From Chloroflexota bacterium (GTDB lineage: Bacteria > Chloroflexota > Anaerolineae > 4572-78 > J111), in assembly GCA_016860845.1 (NCBI GenBank), contig BOKF01000064.1, positions 1 to 46,655 of the forward strand: a stretch of DNA of 46,655 nt, in the 5' to 3' direction. Of this stretch, positions 18,869 through 27,054 are shown one piece after another (positions within the stretch are counted from its first letter, which is position 1; every line of letters begins with the position of its first letter). Both the position numbers and the translations under genes were made by a program. Below the pieces are notes generated by a model. It searched no databases, was not told where the DNA came from, and saw nothing but the letters and a program-made list of their open reading frames with translations.

Positions 18869-21235
18869 ATGAACCAGTATCTTGACCTACAAATTCAGAC
18901 CCAATTTGTCCGCCGGCAAAATCTGCCTTATGCCCTGGCAAATGAAGATTTGACTGTGACAACCAGCAGTGAAGCCATACGCCGCTGGATAGCCAACCCA
19001 GCCGATAATCTCGCTGGGCGACCTTTGCCTGAGCTTTTCCCCGAACTGGTTGGGCTTGAGGACAGAGCCTGCCGGCTGTTTGAACATCCAGCCGAATCCT
19101 TGATCATTCCTCAAATCTATCGTCCAAGTTCCGATGATTTCGGTTGTTACTTTGATCTTCATGTGGAGGCGTTTCTCGAAATTGAGCAGACCCTGCTTAT
19201 TGTAGTGATTGAGGTTACAGAAGAAGCGCGGCTGGAGCAGCGTTTACGGCAAGAGCGAAACGAGCTGCGTTTGAGCATCTCGGCCCGTCAGCAGGCTGAA
19301 GCAGCTCTACAAAAGGCTTACGAGGAATTGGAAGATCGGGTGAAAGAACGTACCTTGGCTCTCTCGCGGGCCAACACCGCCTTGCAGCAGCAAATCATCG
19401 AACGCGAACGCGCTGAAGCAGCCCTGCGTCAGGCTCATGCTGAACTGGAAAGGCGAGTTATGGAGCGTACCGCCGAATTGGCTCAGCTCAATATCAGCCT
19501 GAAGGAGGAAATCGCCGAACGGCAGCGGATTGAAGAGGCCCTGCGGCATAACCAGACCAGATATGCCCTGGCCATTAATGCCGGGAAAGTGGGCGTATGG
19601 GATTTGCATATTGAAACCCGAGTCATCTATCTCCAGTCCAGTTTGAAGGCGATTTTGGGTTATGAGGACGATGAGATTCAAAATTTGGGGGTGGACTGGA
19701 TACGGCTGGTTCATCCTGATGATTTAGATAAACTTATGGCTACTGCCCAGGCCCATCTTGACGGATTGATTCCCAATCTTGAGCTTGAACACCGGCTGTT
19801 ACATAAAGATGGAACTGAACGCTGGGTTTATACACGTGGTACCGCTATTATTAATAGAGAGACAGGCAAGGCAACCCGCATGATGGGGACGGTGACGGAC
19901 ATTACCGAGCGTAAACTGTTTGAAAAACAGTTATTCGAGGCTGCCTTTCACGACTCGCTGACCGGACTTCCTAATCGTGCCCTGTTCATGCAGCGGCTGG
20001 ATCAAGCAGTTAAACAGGCTCAAGACCACGATACCTATTCGTTTGCCCTCTTCTTCCTGGATTTAGATCGGTTTAAAATAATCAACGATAGTCTAGGACA
20101 TACCTACGGCGATCAACTGCTGATGGCTGTTGCTCATCGTCTAGAAGCCTGCCTCAATCCCGGCGATACCGTCGCTCGCTTGGGCGGTGATGAGTTTACC
20201 CTGCTGCTTAATCACCTGACAGATCCCCGGCTGGCTAAACAGATTGCCGACCGGATTCTATTAGAAGTCGCCAAGCCGGTTGATTTAGGGGAGCATAAAG
20301 TTTTTCCGACCGCCAGTATCGGTATTACTTTGAGTAATAGATCGTATATGCATGCCGAAGACCTGCTACGTGATGCCGATACGGCTATGTATGAAGCTAA
20401 AACCGAGGGCCGGGCCAGATGCAAACTATTTGATACCGGCCAGCACACGCGCGCCGTCAGCCGGATGCGCATGGAAGGAGACCTGTGGCAGGCCGTCAAG
20501 CGGCAGGATTTTCGAGTTTACTACCAGCCCATTGTTTCGCTACAAAGTGGGCAAATTTTAGGTGTAGAAGCCTTGCTTCGCTGGCAGCATGTTCAGCGGG
20601 GTCTGATTGAACCCAGTGAATTTATTGCCTTGACCGAAGAAACCGGGTTGATTGTGCCCCTGGGTAAGTGGATTTTGCAGCAGGCCTGTATCCAGGTTAA
20701 AGCTTGGCACGCTATGGGTTATCCCACCCTCCGCCTGGCGGTCAATATCTCGCAACGCCAGTTGGTAGAACGGCAACATCTCCTGGAATCCATCAGCCAA
20801 ACTTTAGTAGAAACCGGATTTCCAGCTCAAATGCTGGAATTAGAGCTGGTGGAGCCGGTAGTTTTATCTCAGCACAATCATAGCCTGACCGTTCTGGATG
20901 AATTACACACCCGAGGAGTGCATCTCTCGTTAGATGATTTTGGGATTAGTTCGTCGCTTAACCTGCTCAAGCGGCTGCCCCTTACGACCTTAAAAATTGA
21001 CCAGTCTTTTATCAAAAAGATGACCCCTGACGATGAAGCGATCATCCTGGCCATCATTAGTCTGGCCCACAGTTTGAAATTAAAAATAGTTGCTGAAGGC
21101 GTAACAACTGCCTATCAGGCTCGCTTTTTGCAGAGCCAGCAATGCGACGAGGCCCAGGGTTATCTGTTCAGCCCTCCTGTACCTGTCGGTGCCTTGACCC
21201 AACTTTTACAAAACGGCGGGCAGTTCTCGATCTAA
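18869..21235 (+). CDS. PAS-like/coiled-coil/PAS-GGDEF-EAL protein with altered EAL and I-site motifs
   Basis: A 788-residue soluble protein. It has an N-terminal PAS-like module (about 1-125), a long coiled coil of repeated VKERTLALS / VMERTAELA units, PAS (about 225-350), GGDEF (about 365-530) and EAL (about 540-785). GGDEF 439-443 is intact, but the usual RxxD inhibition site reads NPGD. In the EAL domain, EALLRW (567 onward), NIS, the first Glu of the ExTE motif, the DD pair (689-690) and KIDQSFI remain. However, EITES has become ELVEP, the loop-6 DFGTGYSS has become DFGISSSL, and EGVET has become EGVTT. It may therefore be mainly a cyclase or a cyclic-di-GMP binder. The N-terminal module recurs at 24236. 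Confidence 0.92.
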   Translation: MNQYLDLQIQTQFVRRQNLPYALANEDLTVTTSSEAIRRWIANPADNLAGRPLPELFPELVGLEDRACRLFEHPAESLIIPQIYRPSSDDFGCYFDLHVEAFLEIEQTLLIVVIEVTEEARLEQRLRQERNELRLSISARQQAEAALQKAYEELEDRVKERTLALSRANTALQQQIIERERAEAALRQAHAELERRVMERTAELAQLNISLKEEIAERQRIEEALRHNQTRYALAINAGKVGVWDLHIETRVIYLQSSLKAILGYEDDEIQNLGVDWIRLVHPDDLDKLMATAQAHLDGLIPNLELEHRLLHKDGTERWVYTRGTAIINRETGKATRMMGTVTDITERKLFEKQLFEAAFHDSLTGLPNRALFMQRLDQAVKQAQDHDTYSFALFFLDLDRFKIINDSLGHTYGDQLLMAVAHRLEACLNPGDTVARLGGDEFTLLLNHLTDPRLAKQIADRILLEVAKPVDLGEHKVFPTASIGITLSNRSYMHAEDLLRDADTAMYEAKTEGRARCKLFDTGQHTRAVSRMRMEGDLWQAVKRQDFRVYYQPIVSLQSGQILGVEALLRWQHVQRGLIEPSEFIALTEETGLIVPLGKWILQQACIQVKAWHAMGYPTLRLAVNISQRQLVERQHLLESISQTLVETGFPAQMLELELVEPVVLSQHNHSLTVLDELHTRGVHLSLDDFGISSSLNLLKRLPLTTLKIDQSFIKKMTPDDEAIILAIISLAHSLKLKIVAEGVTTAYQARFLQSQQCDEAQGYLFSPPVPVGALTQLLQNGGQFSI

Positions 21236-21260
21236 ACCATCAACGTTAAGGTGTTCTTTG

Positions 21261-21307
21261 AAATCTCAATACGATAGGAATGAAACCTTTATCCGAACTT
21301 GAGATTT
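21261..21307 (+). other. Imperfect hairpin between the signalling island and the GTPase cluster
   Basis: AAATCTCAA (21261-21269) is complementary to TTGAGATTT (21299-21307), with a 29-base loop. No T-run follows, so intrinsic termination is doubtful. The rest of 21236-21396 is AT-rich and should hold the promoter of the GTPase cluster, but no convincing hexamer pair is seen. Confidence 0.4.
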
Positions 21308-21396
21308 AGGCCAATAGTTCATGTTAGATTAAGATAGGCGGGCCTCGCAATTAATTAAATCGTTACATTTTATCTATTGCAAAGGAGAATAGACCA

Positions 21397-21840
21397 ATGA
21401 CCCAGCAATCGTCTCTAACCCAAACAAGTATACCCAAAGCGGCTTCTCTGGACGAGGAGCGTACCAAGGCGGACAAACTAACCAGTGAGCCGGAAGGCAG
21501 CGGCAAACCAGCTACTTTGCCGCCAGAGTCGAAGGCAGTTCAGCCCCCCACAAACCAGGCGGAACTGGAGCGAGTCCGTGAACTGCTCTTAGGCCCTGAT
21601 TTAGTTCAGCAAAGACTGCGGGGCGCCGAAGTGAACCGCCTGCGGGAGATTGTTTTTGGCGACCAGATCCAGGAGTACGAACGGCGCTTTACCGACCTTG
21701 AACGGGAGATGAAGCGAGTTCTGGCCGGTCTGCGCCAGATGCAGGATGGCCTTAGCGATTTTGAGAAAACCAGACTCAACGTCTGGAAACGCTGGAGCGC
21801 GGGATGCATCAGGCCGACGATGAACTCCGGCGCGAGTTGA
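21397..21840 (+). CDS. Coiled-coil protein of the GTPase cluster, N-terminal part (probable frameshift)
   Basis: A 147-residue frame with an excellent ribosome site (AAAGGAG, 9 bases before ATG). About 50 polar residues are followed by ELERVRELLLGPDL and a coiled coil beginning REIVFGDQIQEYERRF. The heptad pattern continues to about residue 126 (SDFEKT), then breaks into WKRWSAGCIRP and stops. The minus-one frame takes up the coiled coil at the same point (QRLETLERGMHQADDELRREL) and stays open to 22226. The two frames therefore probably were one protein of about 276 residues. ELxxLRxLLLGP and FGDQIxEYERRF resemble proteins that accompany prokaryotic Rab-like GTPases and OmpA-type anchors; this recollection needs a search. 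Function unknown, possibly a cytoplasmic scaffold. Confidence 0.7.
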   Translation: MTQQSSLTQTSIPKAASLDEERTKADKLTSEPEGSGKPATLPPESKAVQPPTNQAELERVRELLLGPDLVQQRLRGAEVNRLREIVFGDQIQEYERRFTDLEREMKRVLAGLRQMQDGLSDFEKTRLNVWKRWSAGCIRPTMNSGAS

Positions 21841-22226
21841 CCAAGCTGCGCACTCACGAGGCCATGCTGCAACAGCTTCACACCCAGGTTCGCCAGCAAG
21901 AGATGCTGGGCCAAAGTGTCCAGGATCAAGCCAGCGCCTTACGCAAAGCGGCAACGCAGCAGGAAAGTGATTTGCGCTCACTTAAGGCGATGGTGGAGGA
22001 GAATCGGATGACGCACGAGCGCAAGTTGGATAGTCTGAAACGAGAAGTGCAGCACGGCGCGGATGAGTTGCTGACCGAGTTGCGCCAGGTAACCGAGCGG
22101 TTAAACATGCAAAAAACTGACCGCAAAGCCCTAGCGAGTATGCTGATCGAAGTAGCCACCCGTCTGGAAACTGGGGGCAACGTGGCCAGTCTATTCGAAG
22201 GGCTAACCAGTTCGACACAGGAATAA
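21804..22226 (+). CDS. Coiled-coil protein of the GTPase cluster, C-terminal part
   Basis: A 140-residue, almost entirely alpha-helical frame, rich in Glu, Gln, Arg and Leu. Heptads run through RTHEAMLQQLHTQVRQQEML and LKREVQHGADELLTELRQV. It ends in MLIEVATRLETGG, a short hydrophobic helix seen at the end of many such scaffolds. It overlaps the N-terminal part by 37 bases in another frame. GGAG at 21794 could allow an independent start at ATG 21804, but continuity of the coiled coil across the overlap argues for a single broken or misassembled gene. It ends four bases before the membrane-anchor gene, consistent with one operon. Confidence 0.65.
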   Translation: MHQADDELRRELTKLRTHEAMLQQLHTQVRQQEMLGQSVQDQASALRKAATQQESDLRSLKAMVEENRMTHERKLDSLKREVQHGADELLTELRQVTERLNMQKTDRKALASMLIEVATRLETGGNVASLFEGLTSSTQE

Positions 22227-22229
22227 GAC

Positions 22230-23660
22230 ATGCCAACCGGCAAAGACAATGGATACGCGGCGGAACTGGAAGAACTCCGCCGCGTCCTGCTCAAACCAGA
22301 TGCCCTGATAGACAAAATCAGTCCGGTCATCGCTGACATTTTGGAAGAACAGATCGCTCAATCGGGTGATAAAGTAGCCCAGGCCATTGCCCCCGTGATT
22401 GGCGAGGCCATTCGCCGCCAGGTCTATTCTGCCCGCGAGGACATTATTGATGCCCTCTATCCCGTTATTGGCCAGACAGTCAACAAGGCCATGACCGAGG
22501 CGGTGCAGGAATTAGCCCGAACCATAGATACTCGGGTCCGGGAGGGCTTTCAACCCTCCCAGAATTTAATCCGGCGTTGGTTAGCCCGCTTGCGTGGTGT
22601 CTCGGCGGCTGAATATAATTTGCGCCAGCTCTTGCCCTACGCCATTAGAGAGATCTTTCTGATTCAGCGCGAGTCAGGGCTGTTGATTCACCATCTTTCC
22701 AATGAAGCCGTGGCAGCCCAAAATCGTGACCTGGTCAGCGGGATGCTGACCGCTATCCGTGATTTTACCCGCGAGGCGTTTGGCCGGGGAGAAAGTGGCG
22801 AACTGGGGGCCATCGAGTATGAGTCGCTCCATATTATTTTGCAGGCAGGTGGAGCTGCCTACCTGGCCGTGGTCTTGGATGGGACTGAACCGCCCGGCTT
22901 TCGAGAACAAATGCGCCAGGCGCTCATTCCCATTCACGAGCAGCACTACAACAGCCTAAAAAACTACGATGGCAGCGATGATGACCTCGTCAAAACGGCG
23001 GATAAAATTCTGACCTCCTTTTTCCCTATCTCTCGAAATCCGGCCAAACGGGAGGGTCTCTCGGGTTTCCAAAAGTTCATTCTGGTGTTGCTGGCCATGT
23101 TTATGATTGTACCGCCGGTTGCGCTTTGTGGCGGGTGGATCTGGCATGTCGAAAGCAGTCTGGCGGCTCTGGCCGTACCTTCACCCACCCCAACCGCTAC
23201 CTATACCCCCACCCCTACCTTTACCCTGACCCCTACTCCAACAGCTACCTATACCCCCACCCCGACGCCAACCTTCACCAGCACACCGACGCCCACCTAT
23301 ACCCCCACCCCGACCTATAGCCCGACGCCCACCTTTACCGTTACACCCAAACCAGCAACGGCTACGCCAACCCCAACCACCACCCCAACCTTTACCCCCA
23401 CCCCATCCCCCTTTACAGGCGTGATGATTGGCAATGTTTTCTTGCGTAATGCTCCTTCAACGGAGGCCAGAAGTACCGGCCTGGTTGCGCCTCTGGGCGC
23501 GCCGGTTGAAATTCTGGCCCAGCAAGGTGATTGGTACCGGGTACGCATCGTTCTGCCCGGAGAACCGGCGGTTGAAATTGTCGGCTGGATTCAGGCGAGT
23601 TGGGTCACTCTACTCAAACCTGTACTCCCAGAACTAATTACCCCTACTCCTATACCATAA
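22230..23660 (+). CDS. Single-pass membrane anchor: conserved cytoplasmic domain, Thr/Pro stalk, SH3b-like tail
   Basis: A 476-residue protein with a modular layout. Residues 1-278 are cytoplasmic, starting with [15 protein letters not shown], then helices with [11 protein letters not shown] and PVIGEAI repeats. The block [19 protein letters not shown] is followed by [18 protein letters not shown], which I recall from the N-terminal half of OmpA-family proteins encoded beside Rab-like GTPases. One membrane segment lies at about 281-305, then a TPTPT stalk of about 80 residues (316-394) outside the cell. An SH3b-like domain follows (about 397-462, [25 protein letters not shown]) that could bind the cell wall. 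Compared with the OmpA versions, the wall-binding end has been exchanged, fitting a cell without a typical outer membrane. Probable role: the wall-attached receptor or effector of the GTPase encoded next. Confidence 0.82.
   Translation: MPTGKDNGYAAELEELRRVLLKPDALIDKISPVIADILEEQIAQSGDKVAQAIAPVIGEAIRRQVYSAREDIIDALYPVIGQTVNKAMTEAVQELARTIDTRVREGFQPSQNLIRRWLARLRGVSAAEYNLRQLLPYAIREIFLIQRESGLLIHHLSNEAVAAQNRDLVSGMLTAIRDFTREAFGRGESGELGAIEYESLHIILQAGGAAYLAVVLDGTEPPGFREQMRQALIPIHEQHYNSLKNYDGSDDDLVKTADKILTSFFPISRNPAKREGLSGFQKFILVLLAMFMIVPPVALCGGWIWHVESSLAALAVPSPTPTATYTPTPTFTLTPTPTATYTPTPTPTFTSTPTPTYTPTPTYSPTPTFTVTPKPATATPTPTTTPTFTPTPSPFTGVMIGNVFLRNAPSTEARSTGLVAPLGAPVEILAQQGDWYRVRIVLPGEPAVEIVGWIQASWVTLLKPVLPELITPTPIP
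23176..23412 (+). repeat. Low-complexity Thr/Pro-coding repeat (extracellular stalk)
   Basis: About 80 codons made of ACC/ACG/ACT-CCC/CCA/CCG alternations with occasional TAT and TTT (units such as [18 protein letters not shown]). It codes for an extended stalk. The nucleotide repeats are prone to length change by slippage. Confidence 0.9.
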
Positions 23661-23682
23661 ACATCATTCTCCTGTGACTCAT

Positions 23683-24222
23683 ATGATTGCTGAGGATAAA
23701 CAAGCGGCAGCAAAGTTCAATAAAAAAGTATGTATCCTGGGTGATTTTTCCGTGGGTAAAACCAGCCTGGTGCGCCGGTTTATTGAGGGTATCTTTAGCG
23801 AAAAATATCTCAGTACCATTGGGGTGAAGGTAGATCGTAAAGCGATTACGGTGCCTTATAAAGGGGAAACGGCGCACCTCACCATGATTGTCTGGGACCT
23901 GGCCGGCAGCGAAAAGTTCACTCAAGCCCGGGCCAACTACCTGCGTGGGGCGGCGGGAGCTATCCTTGTTTGTGATCTAACCCGTTCTGCAACCCTGGCA
24001 AGCCTGTCAGGATACATCACCGACCTGCGCCAACTTAGCCCAACAGCCAAACTCTTACTGGCGGCCAATAAGTTTGATTTGGTTGAAGGCCAGCAAATTG
24101 CTTTTCCACAAGTAGAAGCAGCAGCCAACCGTTTCAATTTGCCCTTTTTCCTGACCAGCGCCAAAACCGGTGCTGCCGTTGAGCTAATGTTTCAACGCCT
24201 GGGCCAAATGCTACTGGAATAA
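23683..24222 (+). CDS. Rab/Ras-like small GTPase
   Basis: A 179-residue P-loop GTPase of the Ras superfamily. Visible motifs: P-loop GDFSVGKTS (20-28), switch I threonine in YLSTIGV (T45), WDLAGSEKF (71-79), NKFD (129-132) and TSAKTG (158-163). The position equivalent to Ras Gln61 is Ser76, so intrinsic hydrolysis may be slow and a partner may be needed. There is no C-terminal cysteine for lipidation. ATG 23683 is used; GTG 23674 is an alternative and neither has a strong ribosome site. It follows the membrane anchor and precedes a PAS-like module. Prokaryotic GTPases of this kind control polarity or motility in a few studied cases; here the output is unknown. Confidence 0.92.
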   Translation: MIAEDKQAAAKFNKKVCILGDFSVGKTSLVRRFIEGIFSEKYLSTIGVKVDRKAITVPYKGETAHLTMIVWDLAGSEKFTQARANYLRGAAGAILVCDLTRSATLASLSGYITDLRQLSPTAKLLLAANKFDLVEGQQIAFPQVEAAANRFNLPFFLTSAKTGAAVELMFQRLGQMLLE

Positions 24223-24235
24223 GGTGATAACGCCT

Positions 24236-24688
24236 GTGGATAAAGAGCTTGAAGCCTGGGTCCACGCCCACGTTGTCAAAAAGCAAAATATTGCCTATGC
24301 TCTGGTTGATGAACAATTGCGTATCCTGGCCAGCAACGAGGCCCTGCCCCAGTGGGCAGTAGGCAGTTCAAATAACATCATCGAGCAGTCGCTCCTTGAG
24401 CTGTTCCCCGAGCTGATCGGGGTCGAAGATATCTTGCGCCAACTGGCACGTGACCCCGACCTACCCTTTGTGTTACCCCAAATTCAGCGTTCCCTGCCGG
24501 ACGGCGCTACCCGCTATTTTAACCTGGAGATTGAACCCCTCCCTCAATTTGGGCATGTTTTACTGGTCATCATTACCGATGTGACGACCCAGACCCACTT
24601 GGAACAACAACTCCAGCAACAGCAGCATGAACTGAGCCTGCAAGACGGAACAAAACTTTCGGGACCGCCTATGAGGCCGGACATCTGA
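24236..24688 (+). CDS. Stand-alone PAS-like module following the GTPase
   Basis: A 150-residue protein that aligns over its first about 125 residues with the N terminus of the GGDEF-EAL protein at 18869. Shared features are KKQNIAYAL versus RRQNLPYAL, SLLELFPELIGVEDI versus PLPELFPELVGLEDR, LPQI, and a C-terminal LEQQLQQQQHEL coiled-coil start. The pattern is PAS-like: a central helix, then strands ending in VLLVIITDVT. The coiled coil breaks off after about 25 residues into GTKLSGPPMRPDI, so the gene may be a truncated copy that once had an output domain. GTG 24236 is preferred because AAGGTGA lies 8 bases upstream; GTG 24224 is also in frame. Its stop is 24 bases from the convergent aminotransferase gene. 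Confidence 0.7.
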   Translation: MDKELEAWVHAHVVKKQNIAYALVDEQLRILASNEALPQWAVGSSNNIIEQSLLELFPELIGVEDILRQLARDPDLPFVLPQIQRSLPDGATRYFNLEIEPLPQFGHVLLVIITDVTTQTHLEQQLQQQQHELSLQDGTKLSGPPMRPDI

Positions 24689-24712
24689 TAAAAATTCTGA
24701 GCCTGCCTTTGC

Positions 24713-26050
24713 TCATATCATCGCTCTGACAGCCTCTCCCAACAAGGCCACAATCTGGTCCAACTGCGCATCGGTAACGATAAACGGCGGCGCGATCATT
24801 ACCTGGTCGCCGTTTATCCCATCGGCATTGCCGCTGCTGGGATAGATAATCAAGCCGCGCTCAAAGGCAGCGTCGCCAATCTTTTTAGACACTCCCTGCT
24901 TGGCCGGAAACGGGGTTTTGCTGGCCCGGTCAGACACAAATTCCAGGCCCCACATCAAACCCTGGCCACGAATGTCCCCCACGTGAGGGTGATCGCCAAA
25001 GATCGCCCGTAATTTCTGCCCCAACTTCTCCCCTTGCACCCGCGAGGCCTCCACCAAATGGTGGCTTTGAATATAGCGCAGCACCGCCAGTCCCACCGCC
25101 ATGCCGACGGGATGGTGCGAGAAGGTCCCCCCATGCACAAAGTCACCCTGGCCGGCGCGAATGGTTTTGACATCCTCTGTTTTGACGGCAGTGATGGACA
25201 GCGGGAAATACCCTCCACCGGCCCCCTTGGCCATGGTGATGATGTCCGGCTCGACTCCCCAGGCCGCGATGGCGAACCAGTAACCGGCCCGGCCAAAGCC
25301 GGTCATGACCTCGTCGGCAATCAGCAGCAGGCCGTAATGATCACAGATTTCACGGATAAGCGGCCAATATTCCGGCGGCGGCGCCGCCGCGGCCAGGCTG
25401 GCTCCACTGATTGGCTCGGCAATGAAGGCGGAAACTGTTTCTTTACCGGTGATCTTGATAGCATCTTCAAGGGCATAGGCACAGCGCAGACCGCAGGCGG
25501 GATAGGTCAGGTTAAAGGGGCAGCGATAGCAGTAGGGTGGCTCGATATGGGGCGTCTGGACCATCATCGGCTGGTAAAGCTGGCGCAGCGACGGCCGCCC
25601 GCTGACCGCCAAGGCTCCTAACGTTGTGCCGTGGTAGCTGTGCCAACGTGAAATAACCAGATACCGCTGAGTTTCGCCGCGATCTACCTGCACCTGCCGG
25701 GCAAATTTAATCGCCGTTTCAACCGCTTCGGAGCCGCTGCCGAGATAAAAGAAGCGGGGATTTTCCAGCGGCGTCACTTCGGCCAGAGCGGCGCTGTACT
25801 CCTCCAGCGCCTGAGTCGTAAACATCGTCGCGTGCAGGTAGGCCGCCGCAGTAGCCTGGTCCGTCATGGCCTGGATAACTTCGCTCACACCATAACCGAT
25901 ATTGACTAATACCGGCCCACCGGAGGCGTCAATGTAGCGCTTGCCTTCCGCATCAACCAGGTAGATACCCTCACCATGTGAAAGCATGGGCCGGGCGTGG
26001 CTCATGCGCCGGTAAAAAACGTGTCCGTGGAATTCTTTATATTCACTCAT
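24713..26050 (-). CDS. Class III (PLP) aminotransferase
   Basis: A 445-residue fold-type I aminotransferase of the omega-amino-acid/acetylornithine class. Visible features are YIDASGGPVLVNIGYG, FYLGSGSEAVETAIKFAR (phosphate-binding loop), SRWHSYHGTTLGALAVSG, ADEVMTGFGRAG, the PLP lysine K275 in MAKGAGGGYFPLS, and GGTFSHHPVGMAVGLAVL. A four-cysteine insert (CYRCPFNLTYPACGLRC) follows residue 190; this is known in one subgroup of these enzymes. The exact amino donor cannot be told from sequence. It is transcribed away from pgeF and converges on the GTPase cluster. Confidence 0.9.
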   Translation of the reverse strand: MSEYKEFHGHVFYRRMSHARPMLSHGEGIYLVDAEGKRYIDASGGPVLVNIGYGVSEVIQAMTDQATAAAYLHATMFTTQALEEYSAALAEVTPLENPRFFYLGSGSEAVETAIKFARQVQVDRGETQRYLVISRWHSYHGTTLGALAVSGRPSLRQLYQPMMVQTPHIEPPYCYRCPFNLTYPACGLRCAYALEDAIKITGKETVSAFIAEPISGASLAAAAPPPEYWPLIREICDHYGLLLIADEVMTGFGRAGYWFAIAAWGVEPDIITMAKGAGGGYFPLSITAVKTEDVKTIRAGQGDFVHGGTFSHHPVGMAVGLAVLRYIQSHHLVEASRVQGEKLGQKLRAIFGDHPHVGDIRGQGLMWGLEFVSDRASKTPFPAKQGVSKKIGDAAFERGLIIYPSSGNADGINGDQVMIAPPFIVTDAQLDQIVALLGEAVRAMI

Positions 26051-26054
26051 AGGG

Positions 26055-26149
26055 TTGTAGATTTTAGATTGTAGATTTTAGATTGTAGATTTTAAGGCCG
26101 AGCCTTTAAAAAAGCCAAATTCACGCTTTACACTCCACGCTTCACATTG
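26055..26149. repeat. Two tandem arrays of 7-nt words upstream of pgeF
   Basis: Array one (26055-26094) repeats TTGTAGA and TTTTAGA alternately for almost six words. Array two (26122-26149) reads CACGCTT, TACACTC, CACGCTT, CACATTG. Neither has a complementary arm nearby. The 7-nt pitch matches the palindromes at 27799, 38198, 41560 and 44000. Confidence 0.8.
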
Positions 26150-26175
26150 TCTTATGTCGCCTAGTTTGCTATAAT
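26147..26175 (+). promoter_or_regulatory. Sigma70-type promoter for pgeF
   Basis: TTGTCT (26147-26152), a 17-base spacer and a consensus TATAAT (26170-26175). Transcription would begin near 26182, about 45 bases before the ATG triplet at 26227. The -35 box overlaps the end of a heptamer array. Confidence 0.8.
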
Positions 26176-26226
26176 GGGGGCTGAAATCAAATTGACGTTG
26201 CTGGGCGAATGTGCTACACTGATTTT

Positions 26227-27054
26227 ATGATGATGCCGGCAGTTACCAGGGGTGTGTATCCGGTTACAGCAAACAACCTCCTCCTTTATCGTGTAGCTGC
26301 CTTCGATGCCCACCCTTATTTAACCCATGCTATTTTTACACGCCGAGGAGGCTACAGCCAGGCGCCATTCGACACACTCAATTTGGGTCTATCGGTGGGG
26401 GATGACCCCCAAGCGGTCAAAAAAAATTATGAGCAGGTCTGCCAGGCAATCAACATCTTACCCGAGCAAACCGTTTCCTGCCACTTGATCCACAGCGCCG
26501 ATGTTTTAACAATTAATCAGACCAACCGGCAGAAAGTGATGGGCCAGGCCGACGGCCTCATTACTGCCACACCTGGCGTTTACCTTTCGATGCGCTTTGG
26601 GGACTGCACCCCACTAATTTTTTTTGACCCATTACGCCGGGCGGTTGGTTTAACCCACGCCGGCTGGCGCGGCACAATGAAAGACGCGGCTGGGGCAACG
26701 GTTCGGGCGATGATCGCCCAGTTCGGCTGCCAGGCCAGTGATATTATCGCCGTTATTGGGCCGGCCATCGGCCCTTGTTGCTATGAAGTTGGGCCGGAGG
26801 TGCTGGCCGCAGCCTCGCCGGTCTTGCCTAACGCTGCCACGCTTTTTACCCGGCGTAACGGTCGAGCCGGCCATGCCCATTTCGACCTGTGGGAAGCCAA
26901 TCGCCGCCAGTTGCTGGCCGCCGGCCTGAAGCAAATTATCAAATCGGAGTTATGTACGGCCTGCCGGACCGATCAGTTCTTTTCCCATCGGGCCGAGCGG
27001 GGCCGTACCGGGCGCTTTGGGGTGATCATCGGCCTCCGGGGAGCCGGGGCGTGA
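26227..27054 (+). CDS. pgeF: Laccase-domain purine nucleoside phosphorylase/peptidoglycan editing factor
   Basis: A 275-residue YfiH/PgeF-family protein. The zinc-site residues are recognisable: the histidine in SCHLIHSADV, Cys in GDCTPLIFFDP and His in THAGWRGT. IGPAIGPCCYEVG and CRTDQFFSHRAERGRTGRFG complete the family pattern. Members act on purine nucleosides; in E. coli the protein also keeps L-Ser out of peptidoglycan precursors. Three consecutive ATG codons (26227, 26230, 26233) fit the leader from the TATAAT promoter; GTG 26209 is less likely. The stop overlaps the pipY start, the classic pgeF-pipY pairing. Confidence 0.92.
   Translation: MMMPAVTRGVYPVTANNLLLYRVAAFDAHPYLTHAIFTRRGGYSQAPFDTLNLGLSVGDDPQAVKKNYEQVCQAINILPEQTVSCHLIHSADVLTINQTNRQKVMGQADGLITATPGVYLSMRFGDCTPLIFFDPLRRAVGLTHAGWRGTMKDAAGATVRAMIAQFGCQASDIIAVIGPAIGPCCYEVGPEVLAAASPVLPNAATLFTRRNGRAGHAHFDLWEANRRQLLAAGLKQIIKSELCTACRTDQFFSHRAERGRTGRFGVIIGLRGAGA

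Noticed and set aside
21765..21800. Programmed frameshift in the coiled-coil gene
   Set aside because: No X-XXY-YYZ slippery heptamer in the right phase and no obvious downstream pseudoknot; a plain indel is simpler.
26055..26149. CRISPR-like repeats
   Set aside because: Units are 7 bases with no spacers, and no cas genes are present.
26889..27050. Longer N terminus for pipY
   Set aside because: The extension is a shadow of pgeF in another frame; GTG 27051 gives the normal family start.
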